The position numbers were made by a program, and so were the translations under genes. Positions 47,035 to 55,572 of a stretch of DNA of 64,000 nt are shown here, one piece after another; position 1 is the stretch's first letter; each line of letters starts with the position of its first letter. This DNA is from Psychrobacillus lasiicapitis (GTDB lineage: Bacteria > Bacillota > Bacilli > Bacillales_A > Planococcaceae): NCBI RefSeq assembly GCF_006861795.1, contig NZ_VDGH01000002.1, forward strand, positions 372,001 through 436,000. The letters run 5' to 3'. A model generated the notes under the pieces. The model was not told the DNA's origin and made no database searches. It saw only the letters and a program-made list of their open reading frames with translations.

Positions 47035-47103
47035 ATGAAGCAGAGCGTTCTCCTAAGGAAAGCAAGAAAAATGTCAAATCTATGTTAAACGAACAAGGAA
47101 AGT

Positions 47104-47137
47104 AGGGGATGTCGATGTTTTCGACTCCCCTTTTTGT
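47104..47137 (+). terminator. Rho-independent terminator between cheD and sigD
   Basis: AGGGGAtGTCGA pairs with TCGACTCCCCT (47104-47131, one bulged T) around loop TGTTT, followed by a T run. It is an 11-bp GC-rich stem and looks strong. Confidence 0.9.
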
Positions 47138-47146
47138 GTAGAAATT

Positions 47147-47155
47147 TGTTATAAT
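47147..47155 (+). promoter_or_regulatory. Extended -10 promoter for sigD
   Basis: TGTTATAAT (47147-47155) is a perfect TGnTATAAT extended -10 element. It is placed just after the terminator and 39 bases ahead of the sigD start codon. No good -35 is seen at 16-18 bases, as is usual for extended -10 promoters. Confidence 0.65.
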
Positions 47156-47193
47156 ATACATATTCATCAGATATATTGAAAAGGGGTGTAATA

Positions 47194-47967
47194 GTGGCAA
47201 AAGACAATTCGACAGAGGAAGAACTCCTTTGGAAAAAATGGATAGAATCTAAAGATTCAGAGGCCGGAGATTTACTTATACGCAAGTATACGCCCCTAGT
47301 TACCTATCATGTTCAGCGTATTGGTGCAAGCATCCCCAAAAATATATCAAGAGACGAACTGAAAAGCCTAGGTATGATGGGCTTATTTGATGCGCTTAAT
47401 AAATTCGACTACTCAAGAGAGTTAAAATTTGATACGTATGCTTCTTTTCGGGTGCGCGGAGCAATTATCGATGGTCTAAGAAAAGAGGATTGGCTTCCAA
47501 GATCTTCTCGCGAAAAGGCGAAGAAGTTAGAATCTAAAATTGAAGAGCTCGAACAACGATTATTAAGGCATGCATCCGCAGAAGAAATAGCAGATTTTGT
47601 CGAAATGCCGGTAGACGATGTTTATCAAACAGTTCAAGAACATTTTTTTTCTAACGTATTGTCTATTGATGAGCAATTACAAGATAATGAAGAAGCGGAT
47701 TCAAAGTCTTTTGTGATTAGAGATGATGCCCAAAAAACACCGGAGCAGCAGATGGTGAAAGAAGAATTACTTCGTGATCTTGCCGGCAAAATTCAGCAAT
47801 TAAACGAAAACGAGCAATTAGTGCTGAGCCTATTCTATACAGAAGAGTTAACTTTAACGGTAATTGGCGAAATGCTCGGACTATCGACATCGAGAATCTC
47901 ACAAATCCATTCAAAAGCACTCTTTAAACTTCGAAAGCTACTTGCTAGTGAAATGACGAATGTCTAA
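47194..47967 (+). CDS. sigD: SigD, sigma factor for flagellar late genes (sigma-28/FliA family)
   Basis: This sigma factor directs transcription of flagellin, motor, autolysin and chemoreceptor genes. It has 257 residues. Seen: region 2 (DELKSLGMMGLFDALNKFDYSRELKFDTYASFRVRG, written here as the conserved stretch about 51-86), region 3 and the region-4 helix-turn-helix (LTLTVIGEMLGLSTSRISQIHSKAL, about 221-245). The GTG at 47194 follows AAAGGGGTG. In B. subtilis it is transcribed from the fla/che promoter; here a terminator and its own promoter intervene. Confidence 0.97.
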   Translation: MAKDNSTEEELLWKKWIESKDSEAGDLLIRKYTPLVTYHVQRIGASIPKNISRDELKSLGMMGLFDALNKFDYSRELKFDTYASFRVRGAIIDGLRKEDWLPRSSREKAKKLESKIEELEQRLLRHASAEEIADFVEMPVDDVYQTVQEHFFSNVLSIDEQLQDNEEADSKSFVIRDDAQKTPEQQMVKEELLRDLAGKIQQLNENEQLVLSLFYTEELTLTVIGEMLGLSTSRISQIHSKALFKLRKLLASEMTNV

Positions 47968-47997
47968 GAAAAAAATGATAGTTGATTGCTTACAGTT

Positions 47998-48451
47998 TAG
48001 GAAAACTGTGCGGTAGTGAGTTAAATGAAGTGGACGCTTGGATTTCTGCTACAGGGTGGACGCTTTCCGCCGGCTTGGCTTCAGCCGCTTCCTTCTCTAC
48101 GCTCAGTCCAGGGTCTTCAGCTCAAGCTATTCCGGCTGGAGTCGCCACCCTTTCGCTACAATCCAGTAGAGTCCGCTCATTACTAAGAAATGATGCACTA
48201 AATCTAGTACTATATTGTTTTTCTATAGGAAAAACCCAAAATTAATGGAATAAGACTTACTTTATAGAGATTATTAGTAGGTTCTATTGATTGGAGTGTA
48301 AGGCGACGACTCCTGTGGGATTAGCGAGACAGGTGAGACCCCGCACGTAGCGTTAGTGGAGGAGGAGGCTCACCGCTCGCCCCACGGAAAGCGTCCGCCT
48401 GGAGCGGAAATCATGGCGGACATCTTAGTATCTTACCGCGCAGTTTCCCTA
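47998..48451. mobile_element. Composite terminal-inverted-repeat element, copy 2 (non-autonomous, MITE-like)
   Basis: This is a 454-bp block after sigD, bounded by TAGGAAAACTGTGCGG (47998-48013) and CCGCGCAGTTTCCCTA (48436-48451), which match as inverted repeats at 14 of 16 positions. Its arms are those of copy 1 in reversed order. The left arm here (48014-48170) corresponds to the complement of 6235-6390, and the right arm (48290-48420, GGAAAGCGTCCGCC core) to the complement of 5860-5990. It is non-coding, although the left arm contains an 87-codon spurious frame. Confidence 0.75.
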
Positions 48452-48525
48452 AGATCCAACGTAATGGAGATTTAGGACGACGATGTTGATTATCTAATAT
48501 CTAGCAGTCTCTAATGATATAACTG

Positions 48526-48531
48526 TATAAT
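48526..48531 (+). promoter_or_regulatory. Possible -10 box ahead of the swrB pair
   Basis: A perfect TATAAT stands at 48526-48531, preceded directly by TG, 73 bases ahead of the next gene. No convincing -35 is visible. It is plausible because the preceding repeat element would otherwise burden the transcript. Confidence 0.4.
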
Positions 48532-48604
48532 GCACTATTTTTTTAGAATGCTACTAATTAATCAACTAAATACTTTATCTTAAGTCGTTGAAGGAGGCAG
48601 TCCG

Positions 48605-48907
48605 TTGAGTTTAAAAGGTGTAGAACTCCAAATTGCTATTCCGAAAACATTTGATGCTGGGAAAGTCGCAGAACAAATGCAACAGCAAAGTGCGGTGAAC
48701 CAGGCGAATGCACAAGCTGCTTCTGAAAGACAACTGGAAAAAAATAGAGAAACGGTTTTAGAATCGAACAAGACAGCAGAAGCGGATTTAGAAAACAAAG
48801 AAAAAGAACAAGCAGAGCAAGAAAGAAAAAAACGAGAAAAAAAAGAACAAGAAATGAAAGAGGCAAAACATCCTTTTAAAGGGAATTTTGTGGATTTTAG
48901 TGGATAG
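48605..48907 (+). CDS. Small charged coiled-coil protein, unknown function
   Basis: This 100-residue protein starts with TTG at 48605 after GAAGGAGGC, a strong ribosome site. The N-terminus SLKGVELQIAIPKTFDAGKVAEQMQQQ leads into a long Gln/Glu/Lys-rich helix (about 30-85), ending KHPFKGNFVDFSG. It has no membrane helix or known motif. It sits 9 bases before the swrB-like gene and is absent from the corresponding place in B. subtilis. Its partner genes suggest a motility link, which is inference. I do not recognise a named family. Confidence 0.8.
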   Translation: MSLKGVELQIAIPKTFDAGKVAEQMQQQSAVNQANAQAASERQLEKNRETVLESNKTAEADLENKEKEQAEQERKKREKKEQEMKEAKHPFKGNFVDFSG

Positions 48908-48916
48908 GAGCAGGCA

Positions 48917-49399
48917 ATGACGTCAATTATTCTAGTCATATTATTTTTACTTCAATTAATCAGCTTTTACTTCATTGCTTTATTACATGCAAAACTAACT
49001 AAATTCAACAACATGGAGCAAAAGCAAGAGCAAATCTTAGCCGAGATTGAAGACTCCTTCAGTGCATATATTGCCGAAATTAAAGACGAAAATGATCGTC
49101 TGTTGCGAGAATTAAATCAAACAGATCGCGTTGTGGCAGCAACAACAGAACAGGTTGAGCAAAAAGAAAGTAAAATAGAAGAAAGCCCAGTTTTTGAGGT
49201 TCCAAAAGCATTTGTATCCAAACAACTTGCCGCAAATAGCTATTTAAAAACAGCATCGGTAACAGAAAAAAAGGAACCGGTTACGATAAAAGAAAAAGTC
49301 TTTTTTTATGCTGATGAGGGAAAAAGCATCGATGAAATTGCCCAAAAGCTTCAAATTGGTAAAACAGAAGTAGAGCTTTTCTTAAAGTTTAAGCATTAA
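48917..49399 (+). CDS. swrB: SwrB (YlxL)-like swarming motility protein
   Basis: This 160-residue protein has an N-terminal membrane helix (about 3-24), a charged coiled-coil middle and a C-terminal helix-turn-helix-like segment (ADEGKSIDEIAQKLQIGKTEVELFL, about 131-155). Layout and position between sigD and rpsB match B. subtilis SwrB, which promotes basal body completion and swarming. Sequence similarity appears concentrated at the two ends. TAGGAGCAGGC precedes the ATG. Confidence 0.8.
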   Translation: MTSIILVILFLLQLISFYFIALLHAKLTKFNNMEQKQEQILAEIEDSFSAYIAEIKDENDRLLRELNQTDRVVAATTEQVEQKESKIEESPVFEVPKAFVSKQLAANSYLKTASVTEKKEPVTIKEKVFFYADEGKSIDEIAQKLQIGKTEVELFLKFKH

Positions 49400-49404
49400 A
49401 ATAG

Positions 49405-49433
49405 TTGAAAGTATGAAATATGTATGGTATATT
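49405..49433 (+). promoter_or_regulatory. Sigma-A promoter for rpsB
   Basis: TTGAAA (49405-49410), a 17-base spacer and TATATT (49428-49433) lie just after swrB. Transcription would start near 49440, giving a leader of about 117 bases. Confidence 0.75.
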
Positions 49434-49454
49434 ACAATACGGTATGAATACACA

Positions 49455-49526
49455 CGCAGTTCGGATGGATTTAGCAGGTGCTCTTTTATAAAATAAAAGA
49501 GTAGCTAAAGAAAAATGATGACTGCG
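49455..49526 (+). promoter_or_regulatory. Structured rpsB leader RNA, probable ribosomal-protein autoregulation site
   Basis: Three stems are stacked in nested order: CGCAGT/ACTGCG (49455-49460 with 49521-49526), TTTAGC/GCTAAA (49470-49475 with 49504-49509) and CTCTTTTA/TAAAAGAG (49481-49488 with 49494-49501). They sit between promoter and ribosome site of rpsB. No T-run follows, so control of translation rather than termination is more likely. Autoregulation by uS2 is inference. Confidence 0.6.
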
Positions 49527-49556
49527 GAAGACTAAACCAAACCAGGAGGAATTATC

Positions 49557-50279
49557 ATGTCAGTAATCTCAATGAAACAATTACTTGAGGCTGGTGTACA
49601 CTTTGGACACCAAACTCGCCGTTGGAACCCAAAAATGAAAAAATACATTTTTGTTGAGCGTAACGGAATCTACATCATCGATCTTCAAAAAACGGTGAAA
49701 AAATTAGAAGAAGCTTACGATTTCATGCGTCAAGTAGGTCAAGACGGTGGAAAAGTTCTATTCGTTGGAACTAAAAAACAAGCGCAAGAAGCTATTAAAG
49801 AAGAAGCTGAACGTTCAGGTAACTACTACATCAACCAACGTTGGTTAGGTGGTACTTTAACAAACTTCGGTACTATTCAAAAACGTGTAGCTCGTCTAAA
49901 AGCGATTGAAAAAATGGAAGAAGACGGTACATTCGATGTACTTCCTAAAAAAGAAGTAGTTCAACTTAAAAAAGAACACGAACGTCTTGTTAAATTCTTA
50001 GGCGGTATCCGTGATATGAAAGCTATTCCAGATGTAATGTTCGTAGTTGACCCACGCAAAGAGCGTATTGCTGTTGCGGAAGCTCGTAAACTGAACATTC
50101 CATTAGTAGGAATCGTTGATACAAACTGTGATCCAGATGAAATCGACTATGTAATTCCTGCAAATGACGACGCAATTCGTGCGGTTAAATTATTAACAGC
50201 TAAGATGGCGGATGCATTACTTGAAGCAAGACAAGGTGAAGACGAAGAAGTAACTCCAGCTGAAGTTGCTGCTGAGTAA
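49557..50279 (+). CDS. rpsB: Ribosomal protein uS2
   Basis: This 240-residue 30S protein is needed for uS1/mRNA docking. It has the conserved [22 protein letters not shown] start, [13 protein letters not shown] and [21 protein letters not shown]. The ribosome site AGGAGGA lies 7 bases upstream. Codon usage is of the highly expressed type. It is followed by a strong hairpin terminator, then tsf. Confidence 0.99.
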   Translation: MSVISMKQLLEAGVHFGHQTRRWNPKMKKYIFVERNGIYIIDLQKTVKKLEEAYDFMRQVGQDGGKVLFVGTKKQAQEAIKEEAERSGNYYINQRWLGGTLTNFGTIQKRVARLKAIEKMEEDGTFDVLPKKEVVQLKKEHERLVKFLGGIRDMKAIPDVMFVVDPRKERIAVAEARKLNIPLVGIVDTNCDPDEIDYVIPANDDAIRAVKLLTAKMADALLEARQGEDEEVTPAEVAAE

Positions 50280-50295
50280 GACACATGTAGTTAAC

Positions 50296-50332
50296 AGGTG
50301 ATAAGCGGCCAAACCTCTTATCACCTTTTTTT
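50296..50332 (+). terminator. Rho-independent terminator between rpsB and tsf
   Basis: The 10-bp perfect stem AGGTGATAAG/CTTATCACCT (50296-50305 with 50317-50326) is followed by seven T. Only 37 bases separate it from tsf. Confidence 0.93.
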
Positions 50333-50369
50333 GAGAAGATGAATTTATTCGTACTAGGAGGAATTTTAA

Positions 50370-51254
50370 ATGGCAGTTACAGCACAAATGGTAAAAGAAT
50401 TGCGTGAAAAAACTGGCGCAGGTATGATGGATTGTAAAAAAGCTTTAGTACAAACAGAAGGTAATTTAGAAGCAGCAATCGACTTTTTACGTGAAAAAGG
50501 TCTTTCTTCTGCAGCTAAAAAAGCTGACCGTATTGCAGCTGAAGGTACTACTTACATCCAAATTGATGGAAACAAAGCTGTACTTTTAGAAATGAATGCA
50601 GAAACAGATTTCGTTGCAAAAAACGAAGCTTTCCAACAATTAGTACAACAAGTTGCTACACATTTATTAGCAACTGAACCAGCTTCAGTAGAGGAAGCTT
50701 TAGCTTCTACACTTGAAGAAGGTGTAACAGTAGAAAACGCTATTTCTAACGCAGTTGCAAAAATCGGAGAAAAAATTACACTTCGCCGTTTTGTAGTAGA
50801 AACTAAAACAGATGCAGATGCATTCGGTCCTTACCTACACATGGGTGGACGCATTGGTGTTTTAACTGTACTTGAAGGTTCAACTGACGAGCAAGCAGCT
50901 AAAGATGTTGCAATGCACGTTGCAGCACTTAACCCTGCACACATCTCTCGTGACGCAGTATCTGCTGATGAAGTAGAGCGTGAGCGTAAAGTATTAACTG
51001 AACAAGCATTAAACGAAGGTAAACCAGAAAATATCGTTGCGAAAATGGTAGAAGGTCGTCTTGGCAAATATTTCGAAGAAGTTTGCTTATTAGATCAATC
51101 TTTCGTTAAAAACCCTGATCAAAAAGTAGGCGTATTCGTTGAATCAACTGGTGGTAAACTAGTTTCATTCACTCGCTATGCTGTTGGTGAAGGAATCGAA
51201 AAACGTGAAGATAACTTCGCTGAAGAAGTAATGAACCAAGTAAAAGGTAACTAA
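50370..51254 (+). CDS. tsf: Translation elongation factor Ts
   Basis: This is the nucleotide exchange factor for EF-Tu, with 294 residues. The N-terminal UBA-like domain has the signature [16 protein letters not shown] (about 11-26), followed by the core with [15 protein letters not shown] and [15 protein letters not shown] precedes the ATG. It has no visible promoter of its own behind the rpsB terminator, so it depends on read-through. Confidence 0.99.
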   Translation: MAVTAQMVKELREKTGAGMMDCKKALVQTEGNLEAAIDFLREKGLSSAAKKADRIAAEGTTYIQIDGNKAVLLEMNAETDFVAKNEAFQQLVQQVATHLLATEPASVEEALASTLEEGVTVENAISNAVAKIGEKITLRRFVVETKTDADAFGPYLHMGGRIGVLTVLEGSTDEQAAKDVAMHVAALNPAHISRDAVSADEVERERKVLTEQALNEGKPENIVAKMVEGRLGKYFEEVCLLDQSFVKNPDQKVGVFVESTGGKLVSFTRYAVGEGIEKREDNFAEEVMNQVKGN

Positions 51255-51305
51255 TTTGAATGTGGAAAATACGATAAGTATTTTCGCTAAATAGACAATA
51301 CTTTT

Positions 51306-51336
51306 AGGGAACACGCAATTAGTGTTCCCTATTTTT
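51306..51336 (+). terminator. Rho-independent terminator between tsf and pyrH
   Basis: The 9-bp perfect stem AGGGAACAC/GTGTTCCCT (51306-51314 with 51322-51330) is followed by ATTTTT. Confidence 0.9.
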
Positions 51337-51360
51337 CAAGAAAAGAGATGGAGGATACCT

Positions 51361-52086
51361 ATGAGCACACCACAATACAAAAGAATCGTTTTAAAATTAA
51401 GTGGCGAAGCATTAGCTGGAGAGCAAGGTTTCGGACTATCACCTCAAATTATCAAGTCTGTAGCAGAGCAAGTAAAAGAAGTAGTAGAATTAGGCGTCGA
51501 AGTTGCTGTTGTAGTAGGTGGGGGCAATATTTGGCGTGGAAAAGTAGGAAGCGAAATGGGCATGGATCGTGCAACTGCAGATTATATGGGTATGCTTGCT
51601 ACGGTTATGAATTCACTTGCACTACAAGATTCACTTGAAAAATGCGGGATTGAGACTCGTGTTCAAACTTCCATCGAAATGCGTCAAGTTGCAGAGCCGT
51701 ACATACGACGACGAGCAATTCGTCATTTAGAAAAAAAGCGTGTAGTTATATTCGCAGCTGGAACAGGAAATCCATACTTCTCTACTGATACAACTGCTGC
51801 TTTACGTGCAGCAGAAATAGAAGCGGATGTTATCCTAATGGCTAAAAATAATGTGGACGGTGTATATTCTGCAGATCCAAAAACCGATACTACAGCTATT
51901 AAATACGATGAATTATCCTTTATCGAAGTAATTCAACAAGGTTTACAAGTGATGGATTCTACTGCATCTACATTATGTATGGACAATGATATCGCACTTA
52001 TTGTATTCTCAGTTATGGAAAATGGAAATATTAAAAGGGCTGTACTTGGAGAAGCGATTGGTACAGTCGTTAGGAGGAATTCATAA
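51361..52086 (+). CDS. pyrH: UMP kinase
   Basis: This hexameric amino-acid-kinase-fold enzyme makes UDP from UMP. It has 241 residues from the ATG at 51361 (GGAGG 7 bases upstream). Seen: [25 protein letters not shown], the [16 protein letters not shown] region and [21 protein letters not shown]. Its start codon lies only about 25 bases behind the tsf terminator. It overlaps frr by one base. Confidence 0.99.
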   Translation: MSTPQYKRIVLKLSGEALAGEQGFGLSPQIIKSVAEQVKEVVELGVEVAVVVGGGNIWRGKVGSEMGMDRATADYMGMLATVMNSLALQDSLEKCGIETRVQTSIEMRQVAEPYIRRRAIRHLEKKRVVIFAAGTGNPYFSTDTTAALRAAEIEADVILMAKNNVDGVYSADPKTDTTAIKYDELSFIEVIQQGLQVMDSTASTLCMDNDIALIVFSVMENGNIKRAVLGEAIGTVVRRNS

Positions 52087-52643
52087 TGCCGAAACAAGTA
52101 ATTGAGCAAACGAAAGATAAAATGGCTAAAACGATTCAAGTATACACGAGAGAACTTGCTTCTATCCGAGCTGGTCGTGCAAATGCATCTTTGCTTGACA
52201 AAATTTCAATTGATTATTATGGTGCACCAACCCCAATTAATCAAATGGCAGGTATTTCGACTCCAGAGGCTCGTTTGATCACGATTCAGCCTTATGATAA
52301 GTCAATTCTTGGAGAGATTGAAAAGGCAATTTTAAAGTCGGATATAGGTATTACACCTACGAATGACGGTTCAATCATTCGTCTTGCAATTCCTGCTCTT
52401 ACAGAAGAACGCCGTAAAGAATTAGTAAAACAAGTGAAAAAAGAAGCAGAAGAAGCAAAAGTGAATATTCGTAATGTTCGTCGTGATGGAAACGATGATC
52501 TTAAGAAACTCGAAAAATCTGGGGACATTACAGAAGACGACTTAAGAAACTACACAGAAGAAATCCAAAAACTTACGGATTCAAATATTGATAAAATCGA
52601 TGCAATTACGAAGGATAAAGAAAAAGAAATTCTAGAAGTATAA
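52086..52643 (+). CDS. frr: Ribosome recycling factor
   Basis: This 185-residue factor splits post-termination ribosomes with EF-G. It has a two-domain tRNA-mimic fold: a long helical bundle (1-30, 105-185) and a beta domain (31-104, [21 protein letters not shown]). Conserved [11 protein letters not shown] and [17 protein letters not shown] are present. AGGAATT lies upstream. It is translationally linked to pyrH. Confidence 0.99.
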   Translation: MPKQVIEQTKDKMAKTIQVYTRELASIRAGRANASLLDKISIDYYGAPTPINQMAGISTPEARLITIQPYDKSILGEIEKAILKSDIGITPTNDGSIIRLAIPALTEERRKELVKQVKKEAEEAKVNIRNVRRDGNDDLKKLEKSGDITEDDLRNYTEEIQKLTDSNIDKIDAITKDKEKEILEV

Positions 52644-52690
52644 GCTAATTTAGTAATGCATCCAAATAATTGTTTGAACTTTTTGTTTGG

Positions 52691-52726
52691 AAAAGGCGTC
52701 CTTTAGAGTAGGGACGCCTTTTTATA
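52691..52726 (+). terminator. Rho-independent terminator after frr
   Basis: AAAAGGCGTCC pairs with GGACGCCTTTTT (52691-52701 with 52712-52723), followed by T and AT-rich sequence. Confidence 0.92.
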
Positions 52727-52747
52727 TTGCGTTATATTTGATATGAT
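52719..52747 (+). promoter_or_regulatory. Candidate promoter for uppS-cdsA-dxr-rasP
   Basis: A TGATATGAT extended -10 (TATGAT 52742-52747) with TTTTTA at 17-base spacing (52719-52724) overlaps the tail of the frr terminator. It stands 42 bases ahead of uppS. Confidence 0.5.
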
Positions 52748-52789
52748 AGGTCATATATGTTCCTAGTTAGTAAGGTGGGGGTTTTTTGA

Positions 52790-53584
52790 ATGTTAAATAA
52801 ACTTATCCGTAAAAGTGAAAAATCGATAAGTATTCCGTTAGGAAAACGAAAAGAAAATGCCCAACAAGAACAATTGCCGGGCCATATTGCAATTATTATG
52901 GACGGAAATGGTAGATGGGCTAAAAAGCGAGCACTACCCCGCATAGCTGGTCATCACGAGGGCATGAAGACTGTAAAGAAAATAACTAGGTTTGCCAATG
53001 AAGTTGGTATAAAAGTGTTAACTTTATACGCTTTTTCTACTGAAAATTGGAAAAGGCCTAAAATGGAAGTGGAGTTTTTGATGCGCTTGCCCGAGGAATT
53101 TTTAGGCACGTATTTACCGGAGTTAATTGAGCAAAATGTACAAGTACAAATGATGGGTAATATAGAATCATTGCCTGAGCATACGAAAAGAGCTGTACAA
53201 AAAGCAATAGACCAAACAGCCACTAACGATGGGTTAATATTAAACTTTGCCTTGAATTATGGAAGCAGAGATGAAATTGTTCAAGCAGTCAGTAAAATTG
53301 CTCGTGATGTACAAGAAGGTAATGTTGCGTTAGAAGAGATTTCAGAGGCGTTATTAAGCAATCACTTAATGACAAAGAATTTAAGTGAACCAGATTTGCT
53401 TATTCGTACGAGCGGAGAAGTGCGCTTAAGTAATTTTATGCTCTGGCAGCTTGCTTACACGGAATTTTGGTTTACAGACACTTTATGGCCGGATTTTGAT
53501 GAATCGTGTTTAATGGATGCGATTGAAAATTATCAAAAACGAAATAGGAGATATGGTGGATTGAAGGAGGGAGAAGGGAATTGA
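52790..53584 (+). CDS. uppS: Undecaprenyl diphosphate synthase
   Basis: This cis-prenyltransferase makes the C55 carrier for wall synthesis. It has 264 residues with a basic N-terminal extension. The catalytic Asp38 in IIMDGNGRWAKKR, TLYAFSTENWKRP and the C-terminal RTSGEVRLSNFMLWQLAYTE are intact. AAGGTGGGGG precedes the ATG. It overlaps cdsA by 4 bases (TTGA). Confidence 0.98.
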   Translation: MLNKLIRKSEKSISIPLGKRKENAQQEQLPGHIAIIMDGNGRWAKKRALPRIAGHHEGMKTVKKITRFANEVGIKVLTLYAFSTENWKRPKMEVEFLMRLPEEFLGTYLPELIEQNVQVQMMGNIESLPEHTKRAVQKAIDQTATNDGLILNFALNYGSRDEIVQAVSKIARDVQEGNVALEEISEALLSNHLMTKNLSEPDLLIRTSGEVRLSNFMLWQLAYTEFWFTDTLWPDFDESCLMDAIENYQKRNRRYGGLKEGEGN

Positions 53585-54372
53585 AGGTACGTATAATTAC
53601 GGGTGTTATTGCAGCAGCACTTTTTCTTCCTATTGTTTGGTTAGGTGGATCTATTTTTACTGCACTTATATATATTTTGGCTGCAATAGGCGTGTATGAG
53701 TTGTTACGAATGAAAGAGTTACCAATATTTTCATTTGCGGGGGCTATTTCTTTGCTCCTTTTATTTGTGCTTTTATTGCCATCGTCTATTGCGGATGATG
53801 TGTTTGCTATGACGGGGCATTCCAAAATCGAATGGGTTTTTGTCGTTGTTTTTCTGCTCCTAATCTATACAGTACTCGTGAAAAATCGATTTACGTTCGA
53901 TGATGCGGCATTTATGTTATTAGGAACTTTATACGTAGGAATTGGATTTTACTATTTTATAGAGACAAGAGATGCCGGATTAGCATATTTAATATTTGCG
54001 CTTATTGTAGTTTGGGCAACAGATTCTGGTGCCTATTTTACAGGTAGAAAACTTGGAAAGCGTAAATTATGGCCAGAGATCTCACCAAATAAAACGATAG
54101 AAGGGTTTATCGGCGGTATTATATGGGCAATAATAGCAGCATTTATCATGCACTTTATAAGCCCGCTTACGGATTCTTATCTTATATTAATTGGAATTAC
54201 GATTGCTGCATCTATTTTTGGGCAGCTAGGTGATTTAGTAGAGTCAGCGATCAAAAGGCATTATAATGTAAAAGATTCTGGTAAGATTTTACCTGGACAT
54301 GGCGGTATTTTAGACCGTTTTGATAGTCTATTATTCGTCTTACCATTACTACACTTTTTACATTTCATCTAA
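53581..54372 (+). CDS. cdsA: CdsA, phosphatidate cytidylyltransferase
   Basis: This integral membrane enzyme makes CDP-diacylglycerol for phospholipid synthesis. It has 263 residues and about 7-8 hydrophobic helices. The signature region [34 protein letters not shown] and the C-terminal [20 protein letters not shown] motif are clear. It starts with TTG at 53581, within the end of uppS, after GGAGGGAGAAGGG. Confidence 0.97.
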   Translation: MKVRIITGVIAAALFLPIVWLGGSIFTALIYILAAIGVYELLRMKELPIFSFAGAISLLLLFVLLLPSSIADDVFAMTGHSKIEWVFVVVFLLLIYTVLVKNRFTFDDAAFMLLGTLYVGIGFYYFIETRDAGLAYLIFALIVVWATDSGAYFTGRKLGKRKLWPEISPNKTIEGFIGGIIWAIIAAFIMHFISPLTDSYLILIGITIAASIFGQLGDLVESAIKRHYNVKDSGKILPGHGGILDRFDSLLFVLPLLHFLHFI

Positions 54373-54386
54373 GGAGACATAATTTC

Positions 54387-55535
54387 ATGCGAAAAAGAAT
54401 AAGTTTATTAGGGGCTACCGGTTCAATAGGTATTCAAACATTAGATATTATAAGAGAGCATTCGGAGCAGTTTCAGCTGGTTGCATTTTCAGTCGGAAAA
54501 AATATCGCAGAGACAAGAAAAATCTTGCGTGAATTTCCTGTGCAATTAGTATCTGTTATAAATGAAGAAGATGCGAGTCAATTACAAAGCGAATTTTCTC
54601 ACGTAGAATTCGTGTACGGAGACGCAGGATTAGTACAAGTTGCTGCGCATACAAATGCCGATGTGTTAGTGAATGCTGTCCTTGGAAGTGTTGGGTTGAA
54701 TCCGACACTGGAAGCTATCAAAAAAGGAATAACGATTGCAATTGCGAACAAAGAAACACTGGTAACAGCTGGTCATCTCGTGATGCAAGCCGCAAAAGAA
54801 TATAATGTTCCTATTTTACCTGTAGATAGTGAACATTCTGCTCTTTTTCAAGCAATGAACGGAGAAAAAAGATCAGAGATTGCCAAGTTAATCATTACGG
54901 CCTCTGGGGGAAGCTTTCGAGACCGGACAAGAGAAGAGCTAAAAAATGTGACGGTAAAAGATGCGTTAAATCATCCTAACTGGTCAATGGGCTCTAAAAT
55001 TACGATAGATTCAGCTACGATGATGAATAAAGGATTAGAAGTCATCGAAGCGCGTGTTCTATTTGATATTTCTTATGATGATATAGAAGTATTGTTACAT
55101 AGAGAAAGTATTATTCACTCCATGGTTGAATTTGAAGATACGAGTGTGATCGCTCAGCTAGGAACTCCTGATATGAGAGTGCCAATTCAATATGCCCTTT
55201 CTTACCCAGATAGATTGCCGCGTCCGCATGCAAAGCGATTGAATTTAGCGGAAATAGGTAAGCTACATTTTGAAGAAATGGATTATAATCGTTATTATGC
55301 ATTAAAGCTTGCAATTGACGCAGGGCGAGCAGGCGGAACGATGACAACTGTTTTAAATGCGGCAAATGAAGCAGCGGTAGCTTTATTTTTACAGGAGAAG
55401 ATTGGCTTTTTAACGATTGATGAGCTAATAGAGCGAGCAATGGATGCACATGTGAACATTTCAAGTCCAGATTTAGAAACTATCTTACATGTAGATGCCC
55501 AAACGAGAAAAACCGTACGAAACATGTTAAAATAA
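54387..55535 (+). CDS. dxr: 1-deoxy-D-xylulose 5-phosphate reductoisomerase
   Basis: This second enzyme of the MEP isoprenoid pathway supplies precursors used by UppS. It has 382 residues. The NADPH-binding [16 protein letters not shown] is at about 6-21, the metal/substrate site at [13 protein letters not shown], and ASGGSFRD and [21 protein letters not shown] follow. AAGGAGA precedes the ATG. It is co-transcribed with uppS and cdsA. Confidence 0.98.
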   Translation: MRKRISLLGATGSIGIQTLDIIREHSEQFQLVAFSVGKNIAETRKILREFPVQLVSVINEEDASQLQSEFSHVEFVYGDAGLVQVAAHTNADVLVNAVLGSVGLNPTLEAIKKGITIAIANKETLVTAGHLVMQAAKEYNVPILPVDSEHSALFQAMNGEKRSEIAKLIITASGGSFRDRTREELKNVTVKDALNHPNWSMGSKITIDSATMMNKGLEVIEARVLFDISYDDIEVLLHRESIIHSMVEFEDTSVIAQLGTPDMRVPIQYALSYPDRLPRPHAKRLNLAEIGKLHFEEMDYNRYYALKLAIDAGRAGGTMTTVLNAANEAAVALFLQEKIGFLTIDELIERAMDAHVNISSPDLETILHVDAQTRKTVRNMLK

Positions 55536-55572
55536 TGCATGAAATGCTGGAACACAATGAAGGTGGGATATA

